Shown: positions 1 to 11,655, counted from the first letter of the stretch. The stretch is DNA of 64,000 bases from Notospermus geniculatus (GCA_002633025.1 NMRB01001505.1:57710-121709); one strand, 5' to 3'. Program-made: numbers and translations. The notes: a model not told the origin generated them from the sequence alone.

Positions 1-1371
1 TATTTTTATCTATTTGTCGAAAGTCCCCGAAAAAGATTTTCCTAAGAAGTCGAATTCGCACGAGAGGCTCGAATAATCTGACGGAGCAACTGGGAGTGCC
101 TGATCGGGCTTCCCGACAGCGATGAATGACGAATCCGCCCCGTGTGACTGACGAGTGGACCAACATCACGCTCTCTCCTCGTGGAGGTGAAACAAACTTG
201 ACGCTAGGTGGCGATATCTGGGGATATCACAACTAGGACCAATCACGCTAGGACCAATATTTTCAAAGCTCCTTTATCCGAAACCTGTTTTGACAAAAAT
301 CTGTTCTATCATAAGAAGCATTTTAAATTCATATTTTAAAAAGTGCTTTAAGATAAAACATTGTTTCAGCCAGCGTTTTAAATGTTGAAACGTGTTTAGC
401 AGCAGTGCCAAGGCCTGTAAGTGCTAGAATAAAATGCATTTTAGCATTAAAACTCTTTGCAAATATGGGCCTGGTGTAACCTCTCCGAGTGTTCCCCATA
501 TATGAGTGTTCCACTACTGATTTGACAATAGGGGACAGACAGAGAAACATGTTGATCTGTCTGCCAGCGTTTCCCAAACAATAAGGGGGACACACTGACC
601 CACAGAAACACCATCTTGGCTACCAAGGGTTGTGACATCGCTCCGCCCTCCGACTACGCTCGCACAAACCCTTGGTATCTTTCGCAGTCGTCACCTGTAT
701 TTCACAGGCTGTACTGTTACCACCCCTCCGTTCAATTATGGATTTGGTACTCTCACATTTAGTCTGTTTATTTCAAATAGATATGTCATTGTATAGTGTT
801 TATTGACTTTCTTAACATTTAGGAACTGCTACTTATCCTTATTTTTATCCATTAATTGGAAGAAATCCCCTATACCAGGAAATCCAACGCACGACTGATC
901 GATGGAAGAGCTAATAAAATTCACGGCTTGGCAAGTACACGTGGGCTGACANTACACCATGGACGTAGGCCCCTACCCAACGGTATACCAACACTACCTC
1001 AAATATAGAGGTACTACTTTACATGTATTTATTGCTATAAAGACTGGTACTTAGAGCCTTGCACAATGCACAGCAAGCTGTTTTGACCAGCATAGGGAGG
1101 GTGCTCAGGAATAGAACAGCACTCACTTCTAAGAATTAGGCTCACGCTTGAGTGATCTTTGTTTGAGTATGTATTATTGGGGCTTGCATTTCCACAAGTT
1201 CTGTTCAAAGGCTAAGACTTCCTAATGACTTCGTTGGCCGACTGACCTTGAAACGTACAAACCCATTTGAATCATTTGTATTCTCGCGTTTATTTTCAAC
1301 AAGACCCGTATCTAAACTCACAAGACAACCTGCGAGAAATCTTATTCACAGACAACTGCAGTCCAGGACAC
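1..1371. other. Intergenic, no gene recognised
   Basis: No reading frame here resembles a protein I know. There is a single N at 952, probably a scaffold join. The longest frames are short, overlap on both strands and show no domain pattern. I see no convincing promoter or RNA gene. Confidence 0.5.
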
Positions 1372-1680
1372 ATGGCAAGATATCGCATATTTTCCTCGAC
1401 TTTTTTGGCGTTCTTATCGCCTCCAGCGCTACAGCTGTCCAGCCGAACATCGTATTCATCATTATAGATGACTTGGGTTGGAATGATATGAGCTAGCACA
1501 ACCCGAAAGTCATTAACCAAAACCTAGAGAGACTTTCAAAGAAAGGGGTTAGACTGAATACCTACTACGTCAAACCTCTATGTTCACCTGCGACATGTTC
1601 GAGAGCGCATGGGATCTCTGCTAGAAAGTGCCGGAGGAAGACCCCAATCGCGGTGGCGATTCGTGATAGTGGGAAGCTAG
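1372..1680 (+). pseudogene. Arylsulfatase N-terminal fragment, broken
   Basis: An ATG at 1372 opens a signal-peptide-like stretch (MARYRIFSSTFLAFL). About 45 bases later the similarity moves to another frame, which reads QPNIVFIIIDDLGWNDMS, the hallmark N-terminus of type I sulfatases, including the metal-binding Asp pair. A TAG at 1494-1496 interrupts it. The same frame then continues with NPKVINQNLERLSKKGVRLN and a degenerate active-site region (CSPAT, where families have C-S/T-P-S/A-R). The family hydrolyses sulfate esters and needs that cysteine converted to formylglycine. A frameshift, a stop and loss of the active-site Arg position point to a dead copy. It ends after about 100 codons where a family member has about 500. 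An alternative is a badly assembled first exon. Confidence 0.7.
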
Positions 1681-1991
1681 CATAAAGAGAGCTATGTTCT
1701 TTGTTAGGTCTATTCACTTCGGCGAAGTTCTTGTGTCGGTAATATGTATATTGGAGGCATTGAAATACTAATATGTCCTTGTCCACCGGTCTGTGAACCG
1801 TTCTGCCTGACCATACATGCATTAATGCTGTTATAGAAGGAGCACTCTGCAATGAATATAATCTTCAAGCCCATTATATCTTCTTTTATCCACATGACTT
1901 CATTCATAATTTATAATTCATAACACCACTCCAGGACTGTAAAAGACTCTCGGGTGCCGGTATTTGCTTGTCAACTTTCCGCGAGAGACAA

Positions 1992-3476
1992 ATGGCTGTG
2001 GCAGACAGCGTGGTGAAGATACTTCGAAAACTTGGAGTGCTGGAGAATTATTACGTAATCTGTGAACGTGAGATGAGCGGACTTCATGTTATCCATGAGT
2101 ATGTTCTTATTAGTTCAAAACAGGCACTGATTGCTGCTCAAATCCATGATGCTTTTAGGAAACTACGACGGAAGCAATCAGCGCTCAGGACAGTTATAAG
2201 AATGATCGATGGAGAGGCGTATTTCGCTGAACTGGTGAGTGAGGCTGAACTTCCTTTGGAAATACTTGAAACAGACAACCATATGTCAGTCATTGAGGAC
2301 GACCAGAAGCAGCGGTTTAACGTCCGGGAGGCCCTCTGGAAGGTCAAGCTGCTGAAATCATTTTCGCAAGCGCATGATGTCTCAGTGAAATATTTCTACC
2401 CATTCGTCTTCGCTTTTCATCACAGTTTATTTGACCGGTCAACAATACTTTTCGGCGTGATTAGGTACCTACTTGACTACCTCGAAGAAGCATTGACTGG
2501 TGATGGCAGTGGCTCACCTGTGGTATCTCTGCCATTGCTACCCCCGAGAGAAGACGTTATCGCTTCGATCATGATTAATCGGTGGGACCGACTCAATATG
2601 GAGTTAAATGCACCCAGGCAAATGAGATGTGAAAGGTTGGAGACACCCAGTCACCCAATAATAAGTCGACTGATGGAGCGCCGTCGTCCCTTATTTCATC
2701 GCCTGCAATGTGTAACGAGCATGGTAGAATTCCAGCTGAATTTGGATGAAACTGAAGTAGTTGTGAATGCTTCGAGAGCTCATGGTGTTACCTTTAATAG
2801 TTTCTGGATTTCTGCTATATACGTAGCCACGTTTCACTTTCTTAAACTGCATAAAGTCCTCGACGAGGATAACCTTAGGAATATAAGACACCACTTCATG
2901 GTCGGTTTGAGACGTTTCACCTCACCTCCAATGCCTTCAGAATGTGCGACTCCTTGCATATCACATGTTTGCCTTGATATAAATGTTGAGCGATCGAACC
3001 CGGGCTGGACCAAAGACGTTTCACGTTTTTGGAAGTTCGCTAAGTGGATTCATCAACAGAGTGAGGATAAAATAAAAAATGGAGATCATTTTTTTAACCA
3101 ATACAAATTCGATGCTTATTTTAAGGAAGTAAAAGGCGACCCCGCGGCTCTGTTCAAACCAGCAGAATCGCTTCACTTTCCCGAGATTTTTTACTCTTCG
3201 AATGGAGGGAAGGTGGAATTCCGTGCCCTTGGTCGTGAAACTCCTACCGTGATGCTGGAACAGGACGGTCGAATTACAGCCCGTGGTTCCGGCTGTGGTA
3301 GCTTTGCCTTCGGTCATTATGTCGTCACCGTTAATGGACGAATGCAGTTCACGATTGGATACAGCAAACTGATCATATCGGAGGCTTCAGCTGAGGAGTT
3401 TGCTGCCCTTATAAGGAACACCCTGCTTCGAACATGCATATACAAGTCACTGGGGGAGGTCAAATGTCATGACTAA
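1992..3476 (+). CDS. Condensation/alcohol-acyltransferase-like protein, single exon
   Basis: Intact frame of 494 residues from ATG 1992 to TAA 3474. The frame stays open upstream of that ATG, so an upstream exon joined near the CCAG at about 1931-1934 is possible. About residue 143 (counting from this ATG) it has HHSLFD, the HHxxxD catalytic motif of the CoA-dependent acyltransferase superfamily (NRPS condensation domains, alcohol acetyltransferases, wax-ester and PapA-type enzymes). That motif lies at the usual distance from the N-terminus, and the length of ~450-500 residues fits a one-domain enzyme. In the family the second His deprotonates an alcohol or amine acceptor, which attacks an acyl thioester. 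There is no signal peptide or membrane segment, so a cytosolic enzyme is likely. The C-terminal half (FRALGRE, then GSFAFGHYVV) could be the second lobe. Substrate cannot be inferred. No intron is seen. The broken sulfatase lies just upstream. Confidence 0.75.
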   Translation: MAVADSVVKILRKLGVLENYYVICEREMSGLHVIHEYVLISSKQALIAAQIHDAFRKLRRKQSALRTVIRMIDGEAYFAELVSEAELPLEILETDNHMSVIEDDQKQRFNVREALWKVKLLKSFSQAHDVSVKYFYPFVFAFHHSLFDRSTILFGVIRYLLDYLEEALTGDGSGSPVVSLPLLPPREDVIASIMINRWDRLNMELNAPRQMRCERLETPSHPIISRLMERRRPLFHRLQCVTSMVEFQLNLDETEVVVNASRAHGVTFNSFWISAIYVATFHFLKLHKVLDEDNLRNIRHHFMVGLRRFTSPPMPSECATPCISHVCLDINVERSNPGWTKDVSRFWKFAKWIHQQSEDKIKNGDHFFNQYKFDAYFKEVKGDPAALFKPAESLHFPEIFYSSNGGKVEFRALGRETPTVMLEQDGRITARGSGCGSFAFGHYVVTVNGRMQFTIGYSKLIISEASAEEFAALIRNTLLRTCIYKSLGEVKCHD

Positions 3477-4495
3477 CGTTAACACCGATATAACCCCAGA
3501 ATAATGCTGACTAAATGTTGGTCCATGGGCTACCGAAACCCTCCGGGCCCAAAACATTGAACATAAAGGTGGCCTTCCACTGAAACTTTGGAAACATCCG
3601 ATGTCACTTTCTTGTTTTTCATTTAAGCTGACTTTCATCAAGGGAAGACCTGTTCAGAATTGGTAAATTGTGTAGCCGGCTGTTTGCCTGACTCCGTACA
3701 GTAGCCTGCTGTCTTATAAAAGGAGTAAAATGCCTGTGGTGAATCCCTATTTGTTGTAATTAATGATGCACTTACCCCGAGGACTTTTTCCCCCCAGACA
3801 CTCACCCCGAGAACTTTTACCCCCAGACCTGTATGGATCTACATCATGTTTCAACTATGTTGCTGATGTATTTGCTGATTAAAGGAGAGATATCATTCCA
3901 CAGATATATCATTCCGTGATATCATTCCACAGAATGAATTCCTCAATAAACCGTTTAAAAATTATTTTTCTCCTTTTCCAGATACATGTATTTCAGAATA
4001 TCACCAGGTTTTATGAATTTGATATTTTGCAAAATTGAATAGTTCCTATGTTTTTCTCTCGTCAACAGTCGTTCATCATGGTAACATAATAGTTCATGCT
4101 ACATTCCATCATTTTCAGTTCATAAGACGGAGAAGTTGACGAAAGTCTTAAAATGCCGCCAAAATATAGCATGTTAGTCTGATGATATTTTGTTATTTCT
4201 TGAAAACGAAAAGAGATGATGATTTGGAATTTTTGTCTACAGAATACCATACAAATCATCAGCGAATAATAACAAGCTGATTTTGAAATGAAAATGTTGG
4301 ATTCTAAAAATTACGTTTTCCTTTTTGAAATTCTAACATTTTCATGATAATTTGCCACTAATCCTAAATTTGGTATGGCGTCATTTAAGCAATGTGTTTT
4401 TGTATAATATGGCAATCTTACCCATAAACAACCATTGACATCTTAGCAGAATAGGACACATCACTGTCTTTTTTACCAGGACTGTACACGTACAT
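3477..4495. other. Intergenic with short local repeats
   Basis: No gene seen. Two short local duplications are visible: a CCCCGAG-A-CTTTT-CCCCCAGA motif twice between about 3776 and 3829, and an ATATCATTCC word repeated at about 3890-3930. The rest is AT-rich without structure that I can name. Confidence 0.45.
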
Positions 4496-5443
4496 GTACA
4501 GTCATTGCCATTAGTTTATCTACACCTACTACCATGAATATTTCAAATACTACTGGGCCAATTTTAACACGGTTTGTGCCACATGAAAGTATATAACCTT
4601 GGTCATATTTCTGCATCAAAATTTTGGAAATTTGGAAATATCATAATTATGTAATACCTCATTAGAAAAACCCCTAAAATCAACATTTTTATTATGGAAT
4701 TTTTTTGTGACTTTTGTTACAGGGTTGATAGAGTGGAAATTTCTAAGGATTTTGAGCTCTGTTTCGTCATAATATCTTGAGTGGTTGCTGAGATATTTGA
4801 GATTATCAAAATTTCGATATTTTGAGAATTTCCAATTTTTCAAAAAATTTTGATATTAGTAGACAGAGCTCACCTAGAAACATAGGAGAATGAAGTTTTG
4901 GAACTTTCAGCGTAAACTGGTTGTAAGTTACAGCTGTCTTAAGTTGAATATCAAAACGTTGATATGCTTATCTCGGCCCAGTTAATGCAAAAAGTTCCAA
5001 AATTTTGTAACCCCATATTCTGAGGTTAGCTTTAACTAATGACATCAAAATTTCCTGAAAAACACGAAAATCTCAAACTATCAAAATTTTGATGATCTCA
5101 AATATCTCAGCAACCACCTGAGATATTTTGATGAAACAAAGCCCAAAATCCTTAGAAACTTCCATTCTATCAAAACTGCAACAAAAGTAAAAAAAATTTC
5201 CATCATAAAAATGTTGATTTTTAGGGGTTTTTCTAATGAGGTATTACATAATTATGATATTTCGAAATTTCCAAAATTTTGATGCAGAAATATGACCAAG
5301 GTTATATACTTTCATCTGGTACAAACAGTGTTTAAATTGGCCCAGTCGTATTTGAAATATTAAAGGTAGTAGGTGTAGATAAACTAATGTCAATGACTGT
5401 ACAGTCATTGACATTAGTTTATCTACACCTACTACCTTGAACA
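4496..5443. mobile_element. Foldback MITE, AT-rich, ~0.95 kb
   Basis: The left arm from 4496 (ACAGTCATTGCCATTAGTTT and onward) is repeated in reverse complement by the right half up to about 5400, so the whole unit folds into one long hairpin. The outermost ~45 bases recur once more at 5396-5443. The interior shares its sequence and design with 16945-17880 inside the nested element of copy 1, so both belong to one family. No coding capacity. Confidence 0.7.
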
Positions 5444-5528
5444 TAGTGTGTATATTACTCAGACGGTGACGTAAATTTGAACATGACAGTTCCTTTCTGG
5501 TGGGCGGAGAATTGCATTTGTCACGATA

Positions 5529-5984
5529 TTAGTTAGTGGTAGGCCTACTCATGTTTCTTGATTGCATATTCCCGCCTGGTAAATAACTGTATGACTTCTG
5601 TGAGAGCTTCTTGTAAGCAACCCGTTCCTTCGTGGACCTTGAAATTTGACTCTGTACGATGAATGCCTCATCAGATGTGGTCGCGGTGGCTCTGTTGCAA
5701 TGGTGGTTGTGGTCAAGAGCCGCCAGTTGGTTTCGCATCCTGTACACGTCGTAACAGAAGGATAGTCTTTACGGGCAATACCTTAGAAGTGTGTGGCTGA
5801 AGAAGTTTTCAGCTTTCCAAGTTGTCTTGGCCTTTGAGTAATACCTCAGGGATTCTAGGAGCTCAGGGTTGCATACAGCTGACCTGTGACAGGAAAATAT
5901 GTGATTGTGGTGGTCCTGAATAAAAAGACGTGTGAACATTTCAGTTTCAGCTATGATGTTATTCGACCCATGACCTACTTTCAT
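5529..5984 (-). pseudogene. Transposase-like C-terminal fragment with an in-frame stop
   Basis: Reading the minus strand from 5984 to 5529 gives about 150 codons in one frame, with a single TAA at about 5766-5768. Before it is KVGHGSNNIIAETEMFTRLF and SHTLLRYCP, after it is RNQLAALDHNHH and a SYSYLPGG ending. The pattern of SHTLL, LDHN-H and SYSYxP recalls an uncharacterised family that I associate with transposons of marine invertebrates, possibly Kolobok-type, but I cannot name it with certainty. It sits directly downstream of another broken transposase on the same strand. The stop and the missing N-terminus make it a relic. Confidence 0.45.
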
Positions 5985-6009
5985 CAGTTAGATGGAATCA
6001 TTTTATGTG

Positions 6010-6949
6010 CAAATGGAAAATGCCGGATATCTATTGCCATCGCACATTAATCGATCCTGAATCGATCCTGGAGACATTTGACAACTGCAGGAACGACTTT
6101 GGCCTTCAGTGCCTGGACAGAGTTACCTACAGTCTCTGTGTTCACCAGATTGGGCGAGCTGTAGGCGACAGTTGTTCTCTTAAAGATAATATATCACGGA
6201 TATTTTCGCGGGCCACGAAAATCATTGTTTATTTACATTTTGTTTGTTTATTTCTCGTTTTTCTTTGTCTTATGAGTAATTTGTTGGTGGCGTGCCCCTC
6301 TAGAAATTCTTTTGATACTGAAAATATTCAATTTGGTGGGTTGGCAAGTACCAAAAGCCCAAAATAACATAATGTAAACATCAATGTTTACAAACATTAA
6401 ACGTAAACAATGAAGTCGTGATATATTATCTTTAACTGCCTTGCGCAGGTTGTGCCCGGCCTTAAGAACAGTGCACTGTATACCAGTCACTTTTTTGACA
6501 TGATCGGTAGGGCCTTGCTCGCATGCATTCTCACCATCAAGGGATTCTTGGTAAGTGTGACTCAGACTTGTTTCTTTTTTCACCATTTTGAAGGACAAAC
6601 CCATACTACTGCTGGCAAGCTCTGGGTCAACAACAGCTGAAAAATCATTCAGATATGAAATGACTTTTTTCAAAGCACAGTGCAACTTCTAATAAATTTC
6701 TTACATCATCACACCCCAGCGCTCAAATTGCAGGGACATGCGTGTTATAACTCCAAGGAACTTTGTATCTCTGAGTTTCTTGAGAATTCCCTGCAATTTG
6801 GGTTTCAGGGTTTTAACAGAAGGATCTGCAATCATGTTCTCAAGTGACTGGTCAAGGATGAGCCAGTTGTGGAGCATTGCTTCTAAACCTCTCATTTGTC
6901 CGATCTGTGAGCATTTTCGAGCAGAAATGCTGTGAAATTTTTTTGACAT
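6010..6949 (-). pseudogene. Decayed hAT-like (ZNF862/KIAA1586 type) transposase, split by a MITE
   Basis: Minus strand. From 6949 the frame reads MSKKFHSISARKCSQIGQMR and then KKLRDTKFLGVITRMSLQFE, meets two stops near 6690-6702, and continues in the same frame from 6685 with ALKKVISYLNDFSAVVDPEL to HNLRKAV at about 6436. There a 248-bp MITE interrupts it. Beyond the MITE the same coding frame resumes with KRTTVAYSSPNLVNTETVGN and VVPAVVKCLQDRFRID, then a stop near 6050. The spacing of the KFLGV helix, the long helical middle and the LQDRF segment resembles the insertion domain of KIAA1586/ZNF862-like hAT proteins. This family match is from memory of its general pattern and is tentative. The coding continuity is seen directly. 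Confidence 0.5.
6184..6431. mobile_element. 248-bp MITE with TTAA target-site duplication
   Basis: Terminal inverted repeats AGATAATATATCACG and CGTGATATATTATCT are flanked by TTAA on both sides (6180-6183 and 6432-6435). One TTAA plus the flanks gives continuous coding sequence of the disrupted transposase, so the insertion boundaries are certain. A TTAA duplication is typical of piggyBac and Kolobok superfamilies. Confidence 0.85.
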
Positions 6950-6965
6950 GTTTTTTAGGTGTATT

Positions 6966-7384
6966 TTAGAGGGTATATAATTCTGTTTCTGAACGATAAT
7001 TTCTGTAGAAGATGGTGGAATACGATGGCGATTGTGTATTTGATTTTATAATACTTAACAAGTGTGCCTATATTTGTTATGAGTTGGTGGAATGGCTGAA
7101 GTTGACGTTGACATAGAATTATACAGGCAGATTTCGAGGTTATCCTGCAACGGGGTCTCAATTTGGCGCGTAGAGCTATTACTTTATTCGCGGTGAGTGA
7201 GTGAAGCGGTCTGCTGTTGTATGTACGCCGCAGTGCGCACGGCTCAAAAGGTCACACCACTTCGTTTGGTTTGGTAATATCGGGGTATTCGAAAACCCTG
7301 GAGTGAGAAAACCTGGATTGGATTGGACTCTGACTCATTGCTCTCCCCCACCTGGATTGGGTTCGTTTAGTTCTAAAAACAACA
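6966..7384. repeat. Direct repeat, copy A (of 8245-8637)
   Basis: This ~400-bp stretch (starting TTAGAGGGTATAT, including GTGAGTGAGTGAAGCGGTC and CACCACTTCGTTTGG) recurs at 8245-8637 with a few small indels. The second copy begins immediately after a single N at 8244, so it may be an assembly overlap. Part of its end, the TTGGATTGGACTCTGACTCA motif, also recurs inverted at about 9275-9315. Confidence 0.8.
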
Positions 7385-7615
7385 AGCCTGGTGGCAACTG
7401 GGGTTCGCTACATGTATGTCGAATAAGCATGGTTGGGGAGAAGTGAGGAATTAAGGATGTGGAGGAAGTGATGACTGTAGGCCTAATGATAACAGTAGGC
7501 CTAAGACATGTTTTACATGCATTCCCATGCGAAATAAACGCAATATCATTAAATACACGATGAAAAAAACAAAAAAAGGTAAAAGAAGAAACAAAAAAAT
7601 AGTCAAGCCAAACAA

Positions 7616-7694
7616 AATTTACACTCCCCGCGTATCGAACCCGAGACCTTCTGCTCCATGGGCAGGTTGCTTTGCCACTCGGCCATGGCGACTA
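7616..7694 (-). repeat. tRNA-derived sequence (SINE head or tRNA pseudogene)
   Basis: On the minus strand this reads ATGGCCGAGTGGCAAAGC (an A-box-like start), then a CTGC-CCATGGA-GCAG stem-loop and TCTCGGGTTCGATACGCG (a good B box). The 5' and 3' ends do not pair as an acceptor stem, so it is not a working tRNA. It most likely derives from a tRNA, as in SINE heads. Confidence 0.5.
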
Positions 7695-8244
7695 TGCACT
7701 CTGTGCGGCGCTGATGCATGCATCCATGTATTTTTTGGATATGTCAGGCGGCGCTGGAAATTTCCGCCTGTGTTGAAATTTCGGCAAAAGATGCACAATC
7801 GTTAACCTGTCCACCGTCAGCGTAGATAAATGTGTATCAAAATAAGAAACATTTTTTGTATCAAAGACAGACGAAAACAGTGCGATTGTATATGAAGTAC
7901 CGGTACATTACGAACTACATCGCGCATGCATATTGGGCCTAATATGTGAAGAAATAGTCCCTCCGCGGTGTATTGATTGACGATCAGGTCACGGAATCGC
8001 AAGGATAATGACTTCTCAACTCCTGACCGGTAACTGCTTTAAAAATCGTGTCTAATCGTGCGCATTACATAAAATAGCTCCCAATAGCTATTGACAACAT
8101 TGTCCATGTACGTATTTACATTTTTTTGTACAGTTTACAAACGTTTAAACACCATTTTATCTACCGCCCAGACTCCCGTCTGGCCTCCCTATTAAAATGT
8201 CTAAAAATAGATTTAGAAATCGCCGAAATTTGTACCTTTCCTGN

Positions 8245-8637
8245 TTAGAGGGTATATCTGTTTCTGAACGATAATTTCTGTAGAAGATGGTGGGATACGA
8301 TGGCGATTGTGTATTTGATTTTATAATACTTAACAAGTGTGCCTATTTGTTATGAGTTGGTGGAATGGCTGAAGTTGACGTTGACATAGAATTATACAGG
8401 CAGATTTCGAGGTTATCCTGCAACATGGTCTCAATTTGGCGCGTAGAGCTATTACTTTATTCGCGGTGAGTGAGTGAGTGAAGCGGTCTGCTGTTGTATG
8501 TACGCCGTAGTGCGCACGGCTCAAAAGGTCACACCACTTCGTTTGGTTTGGTAATATTGGGGTAAACCTGGATTGGATTGGACTCTGACTCATTGCTCTC
8601 CACCACCTGGATTGGGTTCGTTTAGTTCTAAAAACAA
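8245..8637. repeat. Direct repeat, copy B (of 6966-7384)
   Basis: Second copy of the ~400-bp sequence described at 6966. It starts one base after the N at 8244. After it, 8640-8950 holds nothing that I can identify. Confidence 0.8.
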
Positions 8638-9782
8638 AAGACACCGATCAGACATCAGTGTCAAGTGTTTATGGCCGTTAACCCCAATCGTTATGAGGAG
8701 ATTGGCCTATTGAAGTCTGGGTTCGATTTGTATCTAGCTGAAGTCCTTTTTGCTAATAAATTGTAAATCCTCAAAGAATGCCGTTATTCCAGGCGTTTTG
8801 TAATGACTGGGGTTGGTTGCCTTATAATTTGCACATGTTTCTATTGTGGTAGTGTTCTTTAGTACACAATAATCTGAAGGTTAAGTACAGAGTAGCCTAC
8901 GCATGCCGATTACTCGCGGCTAATCTCTTTGAATCCCTACTGAGCGTATGGGCTCACTTTATCCGAAGGCCATGGGGACCTCCACGGGAGGCATGGGCCT
9001 ATGCATAAGTCCATGGGTTTTGGAATAGGCCTACATACAGGACACAATATTGACAACAATGCATAATGCAAATATGTTGTAGGTGTAGATCTATAGGATG
9101 CAGAGCACCTTCTTCCCAAGAATTATTTCATTTGGACTGACAAAACAGATGGTGCTAGGTAACAAGGTCAGATGATCTGCCTCTAAATGGTGTTTTTATA
9201 AGGGGGGGGGGGGTATCGCCAGTCCAAATTGAGTTGAAATCCTCAAGATCTACAGAATCGAGTTGCCAGGTGGTGGAGAATAGTGAGTCAGAGTCCAATC
9301 CAATCCAATCCAGTGTTTCTCAGTCCAGGTTTTTCGAATACATGTACCCGTAATATCGCCCATCTTTTCTCCAAAATAAACGTCTGTGTGAATTTCTACG
9401 TTTGCTGTCTGACCGGTAAGCGATTCAGACGCACCCAAAGAATCTCTTTTCATGCAACTGATCTATGAACGGAGAGGTAGGTATAATGGTTCATCTGCGT
9501 GTTGACATTTTCAGTGTAGGCTATTCCCGTCGAATGGTACCATTGTCGTAGATGGAAATACAACGGCCCCTGCTTCCTTCACCCCAAAGTACAAGCGTCC
9601 AGATGTGGCAGGCTGCCTAATAGTGGATACAGATCTTAAAATCTGGTCAGTCTGGACACCTGAACTGAGGGCTGGCTTCCTACAAACCAAACCAAAATGG
9701 ACATATCGGCCGAATCCGATGGAAGTAAGACTACATGTACTCTCCGTATCTGATCTCATCAGAACGGCGAGTCAGATTTTTT

Positions 9783-11008
9783 AGCTCACTGGGGTGAGCT
9801 ATTACGATGGTGCAGCGTCCGTCGTCCGTCGTCGTCCGTCGTCGTCGTCGTCGTCGTCCGTCGTCGTCGTTGTCCGTTAGCAGGGCACGTTTCGTAACCG
9901 CTGGAGCTATTGATCTGAAACTTGGTACATATATACCCCTAGGTCAGATGACCCACGACACCAAGTTTCGGTCCGATTCGACTCTCAGTTTGGCCACCAG
10001 GTGGCGGAAACCAAAAACACAAAAAGTACAATAACTCCTGAACTAATGACTAGATCATCTTCAAATTTTTATCATAGGTGTAGCTAATAAGGATACATAA
10101 CATATATAACGGGTTTTTGATTTGACCTACTTTTCAAGGTCACAGAGGTCAAAGTTCGGCAAAAGTGACGAACCTGCCACAGTTTGTCATTATTTCACCG
10201 AGCAACTTCATATCTTGCATAAACATGCATTGGAGGGGTACCTTAAAAAATACCAAGTTTCGGCCCGATTCGACATCCAATATGGCCGCCAGGTGGCGTA
10301 ACCTGAAAATCAAGTAAGTGCTATTACTCAGGAACGGCTTGACGCAGAGTGCTCAAATTTGATATTTACCTCCATCTAGATGACCTTTACATGCATGTCA
10401 AATTTCGGCCTGATTTGACTTCAAACATGGCCACCAGGTGGCGTAACCCAAAAATCATCAAAGTGCTGTAACTCAGGAACGCCTTAACCCAAAGCGCTCC
10501 AATTTGCTATGTGGCCCCCTGCAGATGACCTTTATGTCCATGTGAAGTTTCGGCCCGATAGGACATCCAATATGGCCGCCAGGTGGCGTAACCCGAAAAT
10601 CATCAAAGTGCTGTAACTCAGGAACGCCTTAACCCAAAGCGCACCAATGTGCTATGTGGCCCCCTGCAGATGACCTTTATGTCCATGTGAAGTTTCGGCC
10701 CGATCGGACATCCAATATGGCCGCCAGGTGGCGTAACTCGAAAATCATCAAAGTGCTGTAACTCAGGAACGACTTGACCTAAAGCGCTCCAATGTGCTAT
10801 GTGGTCCCCTGCAGATGACCTTTATGTACATGTGAAGTTGGAGCCCGATCGGCCATCTAATATGGCCGCCAGGTGGCATAACCCAAAAATCATCAAAGTC
10901 TTTTCTGGGAATGACTTGACCCAGATTGCTCATAACTGATATGTACCTCCCTCTGTCATTAGACTATTATGTCCAACCCAGTGAGCACATGGTCCATGGA
11001 CCATTTCA
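9783..11008 (+). mobile_element. Pearl-like non-autonomous element with ~147-bp tandem core
   Basis: Starts AGCTCACTGGGGTGAGCT, then a GTCGTCGTC microsatellite (9820-9875), then about six tandem units. Each has a CCGAT-CGAC-TCCAATATGGCC block followed by GCCAGGTGGCGTAAC and AACTCAGGAACG. Spacing of the block at 10550, 10696 and 10843 gives 146-147 bp. It ends near GTGAGCACATGGTCCATGGA. The second large copy lacks it, with an empty site at about 35776. The plan of conserved end, microsatellite and tandem core matches the Pearl elements described in bivalves. Reverse-oriented relatives lie at 31495, 49541 and 52557. Confidence 0.75.
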
Positions 11009-11655
11009 TTTTCTGAGTGTTGGCATCCTTGGTGTAGTCTAGTGGAATAGCACGACGGGACCATCCAATGATGCCGTTGGCACGTTGCTCACTGTTAAAG
11101 CACCGTCCGGTACTATCATCCAGGACCGGGAATTTTTCCCAATGCAGCTTTAAACGTGGCGTCCATTAGGGCGCGGACAATACGCGGAATGCAAATTTAA
11201 AAAATCCGCATTCATTAAGCAACCTCTCCCCATATTCTAGAAAGATTCCGTCCACTGTCTTTTCTTTTCATTCCTAACCATTTCCAGGTGTGAAAGGAAT
11301 CAACGTCCTGGGAATGCAAGTCCGCAAAACAATGACCCGCTATTGTAAAGCTATATTCGAACGGTCATGGTCTCCATAGCCAAATAATATTATAATCCCT
11401 CGCTGAACAATAAGAACGGACTTTGATCCCTGTCACACCGGCATTTCTGCACGTTCGGGAGAGGGCAAAATTTCCGCGTCAAATTTTGGTATCGCCTGTC
11501 ACAGCGGCAAGGTTCCTGAACGATTTTGAAATGCTTATAAGTTTTAGCAGAAATCGATAACGTTATTGATTTCTGCTTTTAGTCAAACATACGGGCATAA
11601 AAGAAGCTAGGCTTTATTTCGGTAGCTGCTGATTTTCTTTAGCCCATCAGGCAGC

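Noticed and set aside
9807-10034. 75-codon frame with a poly-Arg/Ser stretch
   Set aside because: It is the translation of the GTCGTC microsatellite and the start of the Pearl-like core.
10262-10870. Regular ~147-bp repeats that could suggest a CRISPR array
   Set aside because: Units are tandem without unique spacers, much too long, and in eukaryotic DNA.
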